Assembly (NCBI GenBank): GCA_022565695.1
Contig: JAIUME010000001.1
Coordinates: 496,001-560,000, forward strand
Length of the DNA stretch: 64,000 bases
From: Alcanivorax sp.
Lineage (GTDB): Bacteria > Pseudomonadota > Gammaproteobacteria > Pseudomonadales > Alcanivoracaceae
Direction of reading: 5' to 3'
The notes under the pieces are model-generated. The model did no database searches and was not told where the DNA came from. It was given only the letters and a program-made list of their open reading frames with translations. This document shows positions 11,572 to 21,754 of the stretch, one piece after another (positions within the stretch are counted from its first letter, which is position 1; each line of letters starts with the position of its first letter). Made by a program: the position numbers and the translations under genes.

Positions 11572-12228
11572 TCAGGCGGCCCTGTCCTCGCTTGCCCCAT
11601 CCTGCTTCATCCGCCCCGCTTTCTCGGCTTCCTGACGCTGGCGCTCATCCAGGCGCCGGAAGGCGCCGGGAAACGCCTTGCGGCACAGTCGATTGAAGGG
11701 CTTCTCGATCACTTTCGGCAGCGGAATACCGAGCGGATTCGATTCCATCAGATCCGGGCTGGAGACCACTCGGGTGCCCATGATGTAGTCGAACCAGGGC
11801 CGGGTAACGCACCAGTTGGCATCCTGATTGGTGTTCATATGGTGGTCAAAATGCCACGGGATACGCTTCCTGCCCCACGCCGGGTCCAGATGCGAGCGAC
11901 GGTGCACATAGAAATAGCGCCCGGCGGCGTAGTAGGTACCCAGGGTGAAGAAGGGTGCCACCGGGAAAAGCAGGGTCGTCGCGGCCGTCAGCGTCAGTAG
12001 CGACACCACCTCGTTGCGGGTGCGCCAGTTGGACAGGCCTTCTGCATAGCCGAGATCTTCGTAGTCCGAGGTGCGCACGATCTTGTGATGGGCCCAGTGA
12101 CTTTTCATGGAGCGCGGCACCGGGCTGTAGCGGCCCTGACCCTTGCGCGGCGTGCCGTGCAGCACGTACTTGTGCGCATACCATTCGAAGCCGTTGGCGA
12201 AGACGAGCGCAATGGGAAATCCGATCAT
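11572..12228 (-). CDS. Fatty acid hydroxylase / sterol desaturase family membrane protein
   Basis: 218 aa. Di-iron His clusters are visible in order: HKYVLH (residues ~19-24), HWAHH (~44-48), HRRSH (~111-115) and HFDHH (~128-132). Two hydrophobic segments lie between and before them. This pattern matches the integral-membrane fatty-acid-hydroxylase superfamily, which hydroxylates or desaturates lipids using O2. Substrate unknown. It is convergent with TetR and lies 107 bp downstream of the YheT hydrolase gene. Confidence 0.8.
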   Translation of the reverse strand: MIGFPIALVFANGFEWYAHKYVLHGTPRKGQGRYSPVPRSMKSHWAHHKIVRTSDYEDLGYAEGLSNWRTRNEVVSLLTLTAATTLLFPVAPFFTLGTYYAAGRYFYVHRRSHLDPAWGRKRIPWHFDHHMNTNQDANWCVTRPWFDYIMGTRVVSSPDLMESNPLGIPLPKVIEKPFNRLCRKAFPGAFRRLDERQRQEAEKAGRMKQDGASEDRAA

Positions 12229-12334
12229 GGCGAATAGCCTCGCAGTCAGGACGGTGCCTTGTCAGCACGGTACTGGCCATGGTGGCCCATGATCGGGGAG
12301 GCATATTGACGTTTTGCGCCGCGTTATTGACCAA

Positions 12335-13354
12335 TCACGACAGCCAGGGTGCGAGGAAGGCAGGGATACGCTGCTCCAGCCAGTAGACCGGGGCGCGGAG
12401 CGAGCCGGTAACGAAGCCCACATGGCCGCCGTGAGGGCTGATGTCCAGCTGCACGGCATCACTGACCGTGTCCGGGGCAGGCACCACCTCGGGCGTCATG
12501 AACGGATCGTCTTGGGCATGGATCAGCAATGTGGGCGTGCTGATGCGGGACAGTTTCGGGCCGGCGCTGCATTGCTGGTAGTAATCATCCGCGCCGGCAA
12601 AGCCATGCAGGGGCGAGACGATGTGCTCGTCGAAATCACGGAAAGTGCGGACGCCATCGAGTGGGCCAAGGGCCTCGATGCGTCTGGCCTGACCGGGGGC
12701 GATCTTGCGCAAATAGATCTTCTTGGCGTCGAGTTGCAGGAGCAACTCACGCAGCAGGCGATTGCGATAGACCCTGGCGAACCCGCGGTCGAGTTGGGTC
12801 GAACACAGCGCCAGTTGCAGCGGCACCGACACCGCCACGGCTGCGGGAATGCAGCGCGCGGGAGTGTCGGCGAGGTAGTTCAGCAGACGGCTGCCGCCAA
12901 GGGAATAGCCCACCGGCAGAATCACGCCGCCCGGGTTGCGCTCCCGCAGCGCGCGAATCACGTCATGCAGGTCGTTGGTTTCGCCAGCATGGTAGATGCA
13001 GGCGCGATCATTGTGCCGGTGTGCGGTCCCTCGGGCGTTCATTACCACACTGGTAACGGATTGCGCGGCCAGCTGAGCCTGAAGCCCGCGGGCATAGTGG
13101 GAATCGTAGCAACCGGACAAGCCGTGCAGGATCAATACAATGGGTGCAGCGGTCCCTGGTGTCGGGCCGGCCCAGGTCAGCCACAGGTGGTCGCCGTCGC
13201 GCAGCGGCAGCTTTTCCTGGCGTCGCTGCAGTGGCGGATGCTCTCGCCACAAGGGGCCCCACACGGTCTGCAGGTGGCGAGAGCGCAGCAACGGGTGGGG
13301 CGAAAAGGGGGCAAAATCACCCCCCGTCGGTGTGTCAGCGTTCGAATTGCTCAT
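12335..13354 (-). CDS. YheT-family alpha/beta hydrolase
   Basis: 339 aa hydrolase/esterase-like protein of the YheT (UPF0017, embryogenesis-associated EMB8) family. ILHGLSGC forms the oxyanion region, GYSLGG (GxSxG) the nucleophile elbow, a DDPF motif the acid, and PHGGHVGF the catalytic His. Its start lies inside the end of the dienelactone hydrolase gene (20-bp overlap), so the two are probably translationally coupled. I chose ATG 13354; an in-frame TTG lies one codon upstream. Substrate not known. Confidence 0.85.
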   Translation of the reverse strand: MSNSNADTPTGGDFAPFSPHPLLRSRHLQTVWGPLWREHPPLQRRQEKLPLRDGDHLWLTWAGPTPGTAAPIVLILHGLSGCYDSHYARGLQAQLAAQSVTSVVMNARGTAHRHNDRACIYHAGETNDLHDVIRALRERNPGGVILPVGYSLGGSRLLNYLADTPARCIPAAVAVSVPLQLALCSTQLDRGFARVYRNRLLRELLLQLDAKKIYLRKIAPGQARRIEALGPLDGVRTFRDFDEHIVSPLHGFAGADDYYQQCSAGPKLSRISTPTLLIHAQDDPFMTPEVVPAPDTVSDAVQLDISPHGGHVGFVTGSLRAPVYWLEQRIPAFLAPWLS

Positions 13355-14123
13355 CAAGAAACAGATTCATCTGGTCGAAAGCGCGGCCGGCTACCCGGGC
13401 ATTGTATTCGGCCTCACCGGGCATGTTGGCGGTGGGGTCCGTGAAGGAGTGCACGGCACCACCATAGCTCACCAGTTGCCAGTCGACACCTGCATCGCGC
13501 ATTTCCGCCTCAAAGGCACTGACCTGCTCCGCGGGCACATAGGGGTCATCGGCGCCGTGCAAGACGAGTATCGGGGCCTGGATGGCCCGGGCGTCCGCCG
13601 GGTCGGGGGTGTCCAGATTGCCGTGGAACGAGACAACGCCGCCGATCCCGGCGCCCGCGCGGGCCAGCTCCAGTACAGAGCCACCACCGAAACAGAACCC
13701 GACGGCGCCGATATGCTGTTGCCGCATGGGGACATGATCCTGGGCGCGCAGCACATCCAGTGCGGCCATGGCGCGTTTGCGCTGCAACGGGCGATCACCC
13801 CGGACTGCGCCAGCGGCGGCCGCTGCTTCGTCCATGTTGCTCGGGCGCACATCGACGCCATACATGTCGGCGACGAATACCACGTAGCGTGTGCCAGCCA
13901 CCCGTGCCGCCTTGCGCGCCGCATTGTCGGTGGGGCCCATCCAGTTGGGCACCATTAGTAGGCCCGGGCGCGGTGTGCTGATGCTGTCGTCGTAGACCAG
14001 CATGCCTTCGAAGGCCTGGCCGTCGATGTCATAGGCCACTTTGCGGGTAACGATGTCGGCATGGGCAGTAAACGTCATACAGGTCATCACGGTAGTGGCG
14101 GCGATCAGGGTGAGGGCTTTCAT
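13335..14123 (-). CDS. Periplasmic dienelactone hydrolase family protein
   Basis: 262 aa. A signal peptide (MKALTLIAATTVMTCMTFTAHA) fixes the start at ATG 14123, with AAGGA upstream. The alpha/beta hydrolase has a Cys nucleophile in GFCFGG, an acid in HGADDPYVP and a His in GGAVHSF, the DLH catalytic triad. Exported DLH proteins are common and uncharacterised in marine gammaproteobacteria; an esterase/lactonase role is inferred. Sits between the redoxin gene (upstream) and yheT (overlapping). Confidence 0.85.
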   Translation of the reverse strand: MKALTLIAATTVMTCMTFTAHADIVTRKVAYDIDGQAFEGMLVYDDSISTPRPGLLMVPNWMGPTDNAARKAARVAGTRYVVFVADMYGVDVRPSNMDEAAAAAGAVRGDRPLQRKRAMAALDVLRAQDHVPMRQQHIGAVGFCFGGGSVLELARAGAGIGGVVSFHGNLDTPDPADARAIQAPILVLHGADDPYVPAEQVSAFEAEMRDAGVDWQLVSYGGAVHSFTDPTANMPGEAEYNARVAGRAFDQMNLFLDEQFER

Positions 14124-14145
14124 GCTGCGTCCTTTCAGTAATGGA

Positions 14146-14763
14146 TCAGTACTTGATCGTGCAGCCGTAGGGCCGCGTGACGGCACGGGTCACGTCCTGG
14201 CCATCCAGTACGGCGCTGGCGGCGTCTGCCAGAAAGGGCGTGGCGCCGGGAATGTCTGCAGGATCTGCGCTGGGGTTGCTGTCGATGCCGCCCATATAAC
14301 GCAGTACGCCGTCGCTATCGATGACATACATATGCGGCGTGGTGCGAGCGTCATAGGCGCGGCCCATGTCGCCGCTTTCATCCAGCAGTACGGCGGTGGG
14401 TGCTGCCTGGCGCTCAGCGGTGAGGCGATCGGCATCCTGTGCTGACACGTGGCCCTGTTTGCCTGGTGCGGAGGAGATGACCGTCAGCCACACGGCGCCG
14501 GCCTCGGTATAGCGGCGTTGCAAGGTCTGCATGTTGTCGCTGCCGTAGTGTTTCACGACGAACGGGCATTCATGGTTGGTCCACTCCAGGATGACGGTTT
14601 GCCCGGCAAAGTCAGCCAGTGAATGGGTGGCGCCCGCCGTGTCGGCGACGCTGAAATCCGGCGCCGGCTCACCGACCTTGGGTGCGGCCAGTGCCGTCAG
14701 TGGCAATGCGGCGGCCAGTAACAGTGTTGCAGTGCCGTTGAGTATCCGGGAAAAGCGTTTCAT
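14146..14763 (-). CDS. Secreted thioredoxin-fold (AhpC/TSA-like redoxin) protein
   Basis: 205 aa with an N-terminal signal peptide (LLLAAALPLTALAA). The redoxin fold begins PKVGEPAPDFSVADT. A single Cys in HECPFVVKHY replaces the CxxC of TlpA-type reductases, resembling peroxiredoxin-like proteins. Another Cys stands near the C-terminus (PYGCTIKY). It lies just downstream of the DsbD-type gene, which could keep it reduced in the periplasm (inference from context). Confidence 0.75.
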   Translation of the reverse strand: MKRFSRILNGTATLLLAAALPLTALAAPKVGEPAPDFSVADTAGATHSLADFAGQTVILEWTNHECPFVVKHYGSDNMQTLQRRYTEAGAVWLTVISSAPGKQGHVSAQDADRLTAERQAAPTAVLLDESGDMGRAYDARTTPHMYVIDSDGVLRYMGGIDSNPSADPADIPGATPFLADAASAVLDGQDVTRAVTRPYGCTIKY

Positions 14764-14817
14764 CAGCCGTATCTCCAGTGAGTGGCAGTGTGAGTGGTAG
14801 CAGTGATGGGCAGCGTG

Positions 14818-16953
14818 TCAGGGCTGCTCACTTGCCGCCTGCCCTGCAGCCGCCGCCAGCGCGTCGCTGACCAGGCCGGGTGTCAGCACCTGGGGCAGAA
14901 TCCGCGGTGCGCCACCGTCTTGTGGATAAAGTACATACAGTGGCACGCCGTTGCGACCGTAACCGGCAAGGTAATCGGTGATGGCCGGGTCCTGCCGCGT
15001 CCAGTCCCCCTTGAGGTAGGTAACGCCATGGGCCGTCAAGGCGTTGCGAACGGTGTCCGTGTCCAGCGCAACCCGCTCGTTGGCAAGGCAGGTGATGCAC
15101 CAGTCTGCGGTCATGTTGACCAGCACCGGCTGGCCGTCAGCGCGGAGCGCAGCGAGGGTTTCCGCAGACCAGGGCTGGGCGTGGCCGCTGCCGGCTTCAG
15201 CGGTCGGCGCCACCAACCGGGTTGCGCTCCACAGCGGCCACACGGCCAGCAATAGCAGGGCAACGGCGGCGATGCGCTTGTTGCGGCTGCCCTGTTGCTG
15301 GGCGAGGCCCCACAGCCACATGGCCAGCGCCAGGGCTACCAGGCCGGCGAGGGCCATGGCCATGCCGTCGGCGCCGGTCTGGCGGCCCAGCACCCACAGG
15401 AGCCAGACACTGGTCAGGAACAGCGGGAACGCCATGGCCTGTTTGAAGGTATCCATCCAGGCGCCGGGCTTTGGCAGTGCGCGAGCCAGCGCGGGAATAA
15501 AACCGATCAGCAGAAACGGCAGGGCCAGCCCGAAACCGAGTGCGGCGAATACCGACAGCGCCACCGGCGCCGGCTGGGTAACCGCATAGCCCAGAGCGGT
15601 ACCCATGAAAGGCGCGGTGCAGGGGCTGGCTACTACCACGGCCAGCACACCCGTGAAGAAACTGCCGGACAGACCGCTGCCGTGGGTCAGCCGCTGGCCG
15701 ACACCCATCCAGCCTGCGCCCAGCTGCACCATGCCTGTCAGGCCCAGCCCCAGTGCGAACATCAGGTAGGCCAGCGCGCCAACCACCGGCGGGCTTTGCA
15801 GTTGAAAGCCCCAGCCGAGGGCGGCCCCGCCTGCGCGCAGGGCCAGCAACAGACCGGCGATGGCGATAAAGCACAGGAGCACACCGGCGGTATAGGCCAG
15901 GGCATGGCTGCGCTGAGCGCTGCTGCGGGTCAGGCTGAGTGCTTTCAGCGACAGCACCGGGAACACGCAGGGCATGAGATTGAGCAGTACGCCGCCGCCC
16001 AGCGCCAGGAGCAGGGCGAGCCACAGGCCGGTGGGTGCGGGCGCGCTGGCGACCTGTCCGGCTTCGGCGACCTGGTCATTGTTGCGTGCAGCCAGAAGCC
16101 AGGCGCTGGCGCTGCCGTCCGTCGGGTCATGGCGCAGCACCGCCGCGAAGTGCTCGGGTGTCTGGTTGAAATAAAGATTGAGGGGCTGGCGGATGACCAG
16201 CGCGCCGTCCTCCCGGGCCACCGTCTGTGGCTCGGCATGTTCGACCAGTTCAGCGGCGCCCGCGAAGAAATGCAGGTCCGTGGACGGCATATCTTCCGGT
16301 GCCTGAATGCGCACTTCCAGGTAGGTGTCGTGGATCACGAAGCGGGTGGGCCAGTCGGCGGCGAGCGGCTGGCTGTCGCGGCCCTGACGGAACAGCGCCG
16401 TGTGTTGCGACAGCGTGCTGATATCCGCCACCGGCAGGGTCAGGGACAGGCTGGCGTCGCCGGGAATGCATTCGGCTTCGCAGACCAGCCAGCTGGCGTC
16501 GGCTGTCAGCGTGAAGCCAGTATCGGTATCGGTATCGGTATCGGCATCGAGATCCACCGGCACGGTAATGTCGACCAGTAGCAGGGTGTCGCCCTTGAAG
16601 CCGTAGTTGACCAGATGCTCCACCGGAATGCGCTCCGGCGTCGGCCACTGAATACTGCCGGCGCTGGCGCCCTCGGGCAGGGTCCAGCGAATGCGGGTCT
16701 CCAGCCCGGAATCGCCGGGATTCAGCCAGTAGGTATGCCAGCCCTCGTCAGGCTGAAGGCGCAGGGCGACGGTGAGGGTGTCGCCGGGGGCGACGGCGCT
16801 GACATCGCTGAACAGCTCGGCACGGATATGCGGCGCACTGACACTGCCGGAGCGGGCCGGATCATCGGCGCTGGCGACAACCGCGAGCAGCGCAGCGCAC
16901 AGCACCAGGAAAGCCGTCAGGCAGTGAGCGATGATCCGGCGTTGATGGCGCAT
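14818..16953 (-). CDS. DsbD/ScsB-type thiol:disulfide interchange protein
   Basis: 711 aa, three parts. A signal peptide and periplasmic N-domain (residues ~1-290) carry Cys residues (WLVCEAECIP). The central CcdA-like transmembrane domain (~305-590) has the conserved NLMPCVFPVLSLKAL and ASPCTAPFMG Cys motifs. The C-terminal thioredoxin domain has WCITC near residue 620. It passes electrons from cytosolic thioredoxin to periplasmic partners. Residues ~137-147 are a short Asp-Thr run encoded by hexamer repeats. Exact subfamily (DsbD versus ScsB) is open. Confidence 0.88.
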   Translation of the reverse strand: MRHQRRIIAHCLTAFLVLCAALLAVVASADDPARSGSVSAPHIRAELFSDVSAVAPGDTLTVALRLQPDEGWHTYWLNPGDSGLETRIRWTLPEGASAGSIQWPTPERIPVEHLVNYGFKGDTLLLVDITVPVDLDADTDTDTDTGFTLTADASWLVCEAECIPGDASLSLTLPVADISTLSQHTALFRQGRDSQPLAADWPTRFVIHDTYLEVRIQAPEDMPSTDLHFFAGAAELVEHAEPQTVAREDGALVIRQPLNLYFNQTPEHFAAVLRHDPTDGSASAWLLAARNNDQVAEAGQVASAPAPTGLWLALLLALGGGVLLNLMPCVFPVLSLKALSLTRSSAQRSHALAYTAGVLLCFIAIAGLLLALRAGGAALGWGFQLQSPPVVGALAYLMFALGLGLTGMVQLGAGWMGVGQRLTHGSGLSGSFFTGVLAVVVASPCTAPFMGTALGYAVTQPAPVALSVFAALGFGLALPFLLIGFIPALARALPKPGAWMDTFKQAMAFPLFLTSVWLLWVLGRQTGADGMAMALAGLVALALAMWLWGLAQQQGSRNKRIAAVALLLLAVWPLWSATRLVAPTAEAGSGHAQPWSAETLAALRADGQPVLVNMTADWCITCLANERVALDTDTVRNALTAHGVTYLKGDWTRQDPAITDYLAGYGRNGVPLYVLYPQDGGAPRILPQVLTPGLVSDALAAAAGQAASEQP
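16521..16544. repeat. Hexanucleotide microsatellite inside the DsbD-type gene
   Basis: Four tandem TATCGG units, read on the minus strand as alternating Asp-Thr codons in the periplasmic N-domain. Unit length is a multiple of three, so copy changes only lengthen or shorten the Asp-Thr run. Confidence 0.85.
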
Positions 16954-16991
16954 AGGCTTGCGTGTCCTGCAGTCGATTCAGTGGTGTTGCT

Positions 16992-17564
16992 TCAGCGATA
17001 GCGATAGAGCCGGGCACGTACGTCGCCGCTTTCCTTTTCCTTTTCCAGTACCCAGCTTGCGGGGGCGGCAGGTGCCGCATCGTGGCGCCGGGATTCAACA
17101 TAAACCAGCGCGCCCTCGCTGAGCCAGCCGGGCGCCTCAAGTGCTGCACAGGCGGCGCCTGCCAGACCCAGATCATACGGGGGGTCGATGAAGACCAGAT
17201 CAAACGGCGTGGCGGGGGCGCCGCGCTGCAGCCATGCCAGCGCATCGGCGCACTGGATATGAATGCGGTCGTCGAAGAGCGGTGTCAGTTGCCGTGACAG
17301 GTCAGCCGCGCGCTCCCGCTTCTTCTCCACCAGCAGTGCATGTGCGGCACCGCGCGAAAGCGCTTCGGCGCCCAGCACGCCGGAGCCGGCAAACAGATCC
17401 AGCACACGGCGCTCGTATAGGCCGGCGTGCTGCAGCCAGTTGAACAGGGTTTCGCGCATCCGGTCACCGCTGGGGCGCAGGTCGCCGCCGTGGTCGGTGA
17501 ACTGCAGGCGGCGCCCACGGTGGGTGCCGCCGATGATGCGGACGCTGCCCTTACTGGTCGCCAC
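16992..17564 (-). CDS. rsmD: 16S rRNA (guanine(966)-N2)-methyltransferase
   Basis: 190 aa. Class I SAM methyltransferase that modifies G966 of 16S rRNA during 30S assembly. RIIGGTHRGRRL at the N-terminus and LRPSGDRMRETLFNWL are family hallmarks. DLFAGSGVLGAEALSRGA is the SAM motif and FIDPPY the N-methyltransferase catalytic motif. I use GTG 17564 (VATSKGSVRIIGG) with a GAGGA-like site before it; this overlaps the end of the upstream M16 gene by 14 bp. Confidence 0.93.
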   Translation of the reverse strand: MATSKGSVRIIGGTHRGRRLQFTDHGGDLRPSGDRMRETLFNWLQHAGLYERRVLDLFAGSGVLGAEALSRGAAHALLVEKKRERAADLSRQLTPLFDDRIHIQCADALAWLQRGAPATPFDLVFIDPPYDLGLAGAACAALEAPGWLSEGALVYVESRRHDAAPAAPASWVLEKEKESGDVRARLYRYR

Positions 17565-19026
17565 GCGCGCCGTCCTCGTCGTCGGCCTGCTCGGCCGGGT
17601 CTGCGATATCCTCGGGCAACCGTTCCTGTGGCTGGCGCGGACCGATGCTGGCAATCACCACCCGCTGTGGGTCGAGATGACGGCGCAGTGCGTCGCGAAT
17701 CTGTGCCGGTGTCACGGCAGCGATATCGCGCTGGAACTGGTCCAGGTAATCCAGCGGCAGGTCGTAGAAGCCCATGGAGCCGAGCTGTCCGACAATGGCG
17801 CTGTTGGAGGCGGTGCTCATGGCAAAACTGCCGGTGAGGTAATCCACTGCCAGTTCGACCTGTTCCTCCGTGGGCCCCTCGGCAACGAAATCTGCCAGCA
17901 GGTCCAGGGTCAGGCCGAGGGCTTCGTCGGCATTGCTGTTGGCGGTCTGCAGCGCGATGGTGAAAGGCGCGGCCGCAGCCATGGGTGACAACGAAGAACT
18001 GACGCCATACACCAGGCCGCGTTTCTGCCGCACTTCGTCCATCAGGATGGCATTGAAGCCACCGCCACCGAATATGTGATTGCCCACATAAAGCGCGACA
18101 TAGTCGTCATGATCCCGGCGCACCAGCTGGGTGCCGATATGGATATGGGTTTGTGACGAGTCGAACGCGATATGGGTATGGGTCTTGTCGCTCGGGGCAC
18201 TGGCCAGCGGCAGCGCCGGGGCGCGTTCACCTTGCGGCAGAGCGCCGCTCAGTTGCTCCGCGATGCGACGAGCTTCGTCCTCCGGTACGGCGCCAACAAT
18301 GGCAATGACCGCATTGCCGGCGGTGTAGAACTGCTGATAAAAGTCGGCCAGCGCGTCCCGCGTAATGCGCGGCAGGCTTTCCGGCGAACCGCCGGAGTGA
18401 ATGCCGTAGGGGTGTGCGCCGAACAGGGCGCTATTGTAGGCGCGCGCCACTTGCGGCCCCGGCACCTGCTGCTGCATGAGCAGACTCTGCAACATCTGCG
18501 TGCGGATGCGCGCCAGGGCGTCGTCCGGGAAATCCGGGCCGCGCAGGATGCGCGTCGCCAATGCCAGCGCGGGCGTGCGGAATTCGTCGTCGCTCAGGGT
18601 CGTCAGGCTGACCAGCCCCATGTCCCGGTGGCTGCTGGTGCCGAAGCGTGCGCCCATATCCTCGAATTCGCGGGCGATATCCTCCACATCCAGGCCGTCT
18701 GCGCCCTGGTCCAGCAAGGCGCTGGTGAGGCTGGCCAGACCCGGCAGGTCGCCATCCCGGGCGCTGCCGGCGTTGAAGACCAGGCGTACGTCCAGCATGG
18801 GCAATTGGTCGGTGTGCACGAACAGCACGCGGCTGCCGGCGTCGGTCTGCCATTGCTGTATCGACAGCTCCCGGCGACCGGGTTCGGCGGCTCGGATCTC
18901 GGCCAGGGAGGTGGGGAAGCTGGCGGTTTGCGTCTGCACCGGTGAGGTGGGCCAGTTGAGCACAAACGTCAGGGCAATGAGTGCCAGCACGGCAAGCAGC
19001 GCGGTGAAAAAACGGCGGTCACTCAT
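17551..19026 (-). CDS. M16 (pitrilysin) family protein, zinc motif missing
   Basis: 491 aa with an N-terminal membrane anchor/signal (FFTALLAVLALIALTFVLNW). The two M16 domains are recognisable, but where catalytic members have HxxEH this protein reads GLASLTSALLDQG, so it cannot bind zinc there. It is translationally coupled (ATGA overlap) to an active M16 gene. In known bacterial M16 pairs one subunit is catalytic and the other supplies the substrate-clamping R/Y pair; that division is likely here (inference). Confidence 0.85.
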   Translation of the reverse strand: MSDRRFFTALLAVLALIALTFVLNWPTSPVQTQTASFPTSLAEIRAAEPGRRELSIQQWQTDAGSRVLFVHTDQLPMLDVRLVFNAGSARDGDLPGLASLTSALLDQGADGLDVEDIAREFEDMGARFGTSSHRDMGLVSLTTLSDDEFRTPALALATRILRGPDFPDDALARIRTQMLQSLLMQQQVPGPQVARAYNSALFGAHPYGIHSGGSPESLPRITRDALADFYQQFYTAGNAVIAIVGAVPEDEARRIAEQLSGALPQGERAPALPLASAPSDKTHTHIAFDSSQTHIHIGTQLVRRDHDDYVALYVGNHIFGGGGFNAILMDEVRQKRGLVYGVSSSLSPMAAAAPFTIALQTANSNADEALGLTLDLLADFVAEGPTEEQVELAVDYLTGSFAMSTASNSAIVGQLGSMGFYDLPLDYLDQFQRDIAAVTPAQIRDALRRHLDPQRVVIASIGPRQPQERLPEDIADPAEQADDEDGARGDQ

Positions 19027-20450
19027 TGTGCGTCTCCTGCGTCAGCGCCCGAGTCGGCGGTGTCGGGATGGCTCATGCGCGGCTGCACATGGGCCACGGC
19101 CCGGCGCTCGCTGGTGAGATAGCGCCGGGCGACAGCGCTCACATCTTCAGGCGTGACAGCGGCCAGCGCCTCGGCCATGCCGGCGCGCAGGCGCCAGTCG
19201 ATGCCCAGCACGGACAGGTAACCCAGTTCCATGGCCTGTCCGAACAGGGAATCCTGCCCGAAGACATGGCTGGACAGCACCTGGGCGCGTACGCGATCCA
19301 GTTCCGTGATGTCCGGGGGCGTCTCGGCAATGGCCCGTATTTCTGCTTCGATGGCGGCTTCCAGCTCGTCCAGGCTGGTGCCCGGTGTCGGGGAGGCGCT
19401 GACAATCAGGGCGCCGTCGCCCCGGGCCAGGCCGCGATAGCTGGCGCCCGCGCCGGCGGCCAGGCGTTGTCCGCGCACCAGATTGCGCTCGAAGCGTGCG
19501 CTGCGGCCGCCGTCCAGCACGCCACTGAGCATGCTCAGGGCATAGAATTCATGGCTGTCGTCGGCGGTCAGCAGAGAAGGCAGGTTCCAGCCCATGTACA
19601 GGGTCGGCACCTGCACCGGCATGGCCAGGTTCAGGCGTCGCTCACCGGCGATGTCCGCTTGACGAGGCTCGGGCCGGGCCGGCACATCCCGGGCCGGGAT
19701 ACTGCCGAAGAAGCGCTCCGTGAGGGCCCGCACCTCGTCGACATCCACGTCACCTGCCACGACCAGGATGGCATTGCCGGGCATGTACCAGCGCTCATAC
19801 CAGTGCTCGGCCATTTCCGGTTGATACTGTTCGATCTCCTGACGCCAGCCGATGATGGGGTGGGCGTAGCCCTGGCCTGGGCTGAGGATGCCGGTGAATT
19901 TCTCCCAGGCCAGCGCGTTGGGATTGTCGTCGGTGCGCTGGCGCCGTTCTTCCAGTACCACCTGCAGCTCGCGGAAGAATTCGTCGTCGTCGATACGCAG
20001 ATTGGCCATGCGCTCGGCTTCCAGCTCCAGTGCCAGGGGCAGGCGTGTCGCCTCATATTGCTGGTAGTAGCCGGTGTACTCGTAGGCGGTAAAGGCGTTG
20101 GACTGGCCGCCAAAGCGGGCGACGAGGCTGGAATAATCGCCCGGTGACAGGTGTTTGGTGTCCTTGAACAGCATGTGTTCGAGCATGTGACTGATGCCGG
20201 TCATGCCCGGCGGCTCGTCAATACTGCCCACCTTGTACCAGACCATGACCACCGCCACCGGAGCCCGATGGTCTTGACGCACCAGGACCCGCAGGCCGTT
20301 GTCGAGGGTGAATTCGTGGGTCGGCGGCTGCAGGTCTGCGGCCCAGGCACCGGCGGGCAGGCAGAGCCAGGCCGCCAGAGTGAGCATTCGCAGTCCGCGT
20401 CCTGCCAAAAGGCGTATCATGGCGTGCAAGGTATGCATAGGGGCTCGCAT
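19023..20450 (-). CDS. M16 (pitrilysin) family zinc peptidase
   Basis: About 475 aa. A signal peptide or anchor (LRMLTLAAWLCLPAGAWA) leads into FTLDNGLRVLV and the inverted zinc motif HMLEH in GISHMLEHMLFKDTK, with the downstream zinc Glu in the ELQVVLEERRQRTDDNP region. Periplasmic processing or degradation of small proteins is the expected role. The start is uncertain: ATG 20450 has GGAG upstream, but ATGs at 20438 and 20420 are possible. First gene of the pair, probably a heterodimer with the inactive homologue. Confidence 0.88.
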   Translation of the reverse strand: MRAPMHTLHAMIRLLAGRGLRMLTLAAWLCLPAGAWAADLQPPTHEFTLDNGLRVLVRQDHRAPVAVVMVWYKVGSIDEPPGMTGISHMLEHMLFKDTKHLSPGDYSSLVARFGGQSNAFTAYEYTGYYQQYEATRLPLALELEAERMANLRIDDDEFFRELQVVLEERRQRTDDNPNALAWEKFTGILSPGQGYAHPIIGWRQEIEQYQPEMAEHWYERWYMPGNAILVVAGDVDVDEVRALTERFFGSIPARDVPARPEPRQADIAGERRLNLAMPVQVPTLYMGWNLPSLLTADDSHEFYALSMLSGVLDGGRSARFERNLVRGQRLAAGAGASYRGLARGDGALIVSASPTPGTSLDELEAAIEAEIRAIAETPPDITELDRVRAQVLSSHVFGQDSLFGQAMELGYLSVLGIDWRLRAGMAEALAAVTPEDVSAVARRYLTSERRAVAHVQPRMSHPDTADSGADAGDAQ

Positions 20451-20496
20451 CAGATGTGATTCGTCTCCATGTATATGTCGGTGGCCGCTTTCTTTG

Positions 20497-20534
20497 CCTG
20501 AGGCGGGATGATAGGCCTGAGGCGGGATGATAGG
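20497..20534. repeat. Tandem 19-bp direct duplication upstream of ftsY
   Basis: Two adjacent identical copies of CCTGAGGCGGGATGATAGG (20497-20515 and 20516-20534) lie in the divergent gap between the M16 gene and ftsY, probably a replication-slippage duplication. No known operator recognised. Confidence 0.85.
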
Positions 20535-20627
20535 ATAGCGCGGCCCTGCTGTCGTGTGACGCCATCCCGACACACCCGCATGTACATCATTACCACACCT
20601 TACTACCACACAGTGGAAAGACCCGGC

Positions 20628-21728
<1,101 letters not shown>

Positions 21729-21754
21729 TGGCGGTCCGGGTGCGGAGTCGGTGA

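Noticed and set aside
16521-16544. Phase-variable repeat in the DsbD-type gene
   Set aside because: Units are 6 bp, so copy changes stay in frame and cannot switch the gene off.
19023-20450. PqqF-like coenzyme PQQ processing
   Set aside because: No pqq genes in the window; M16 pairs are widespread and unspecific.
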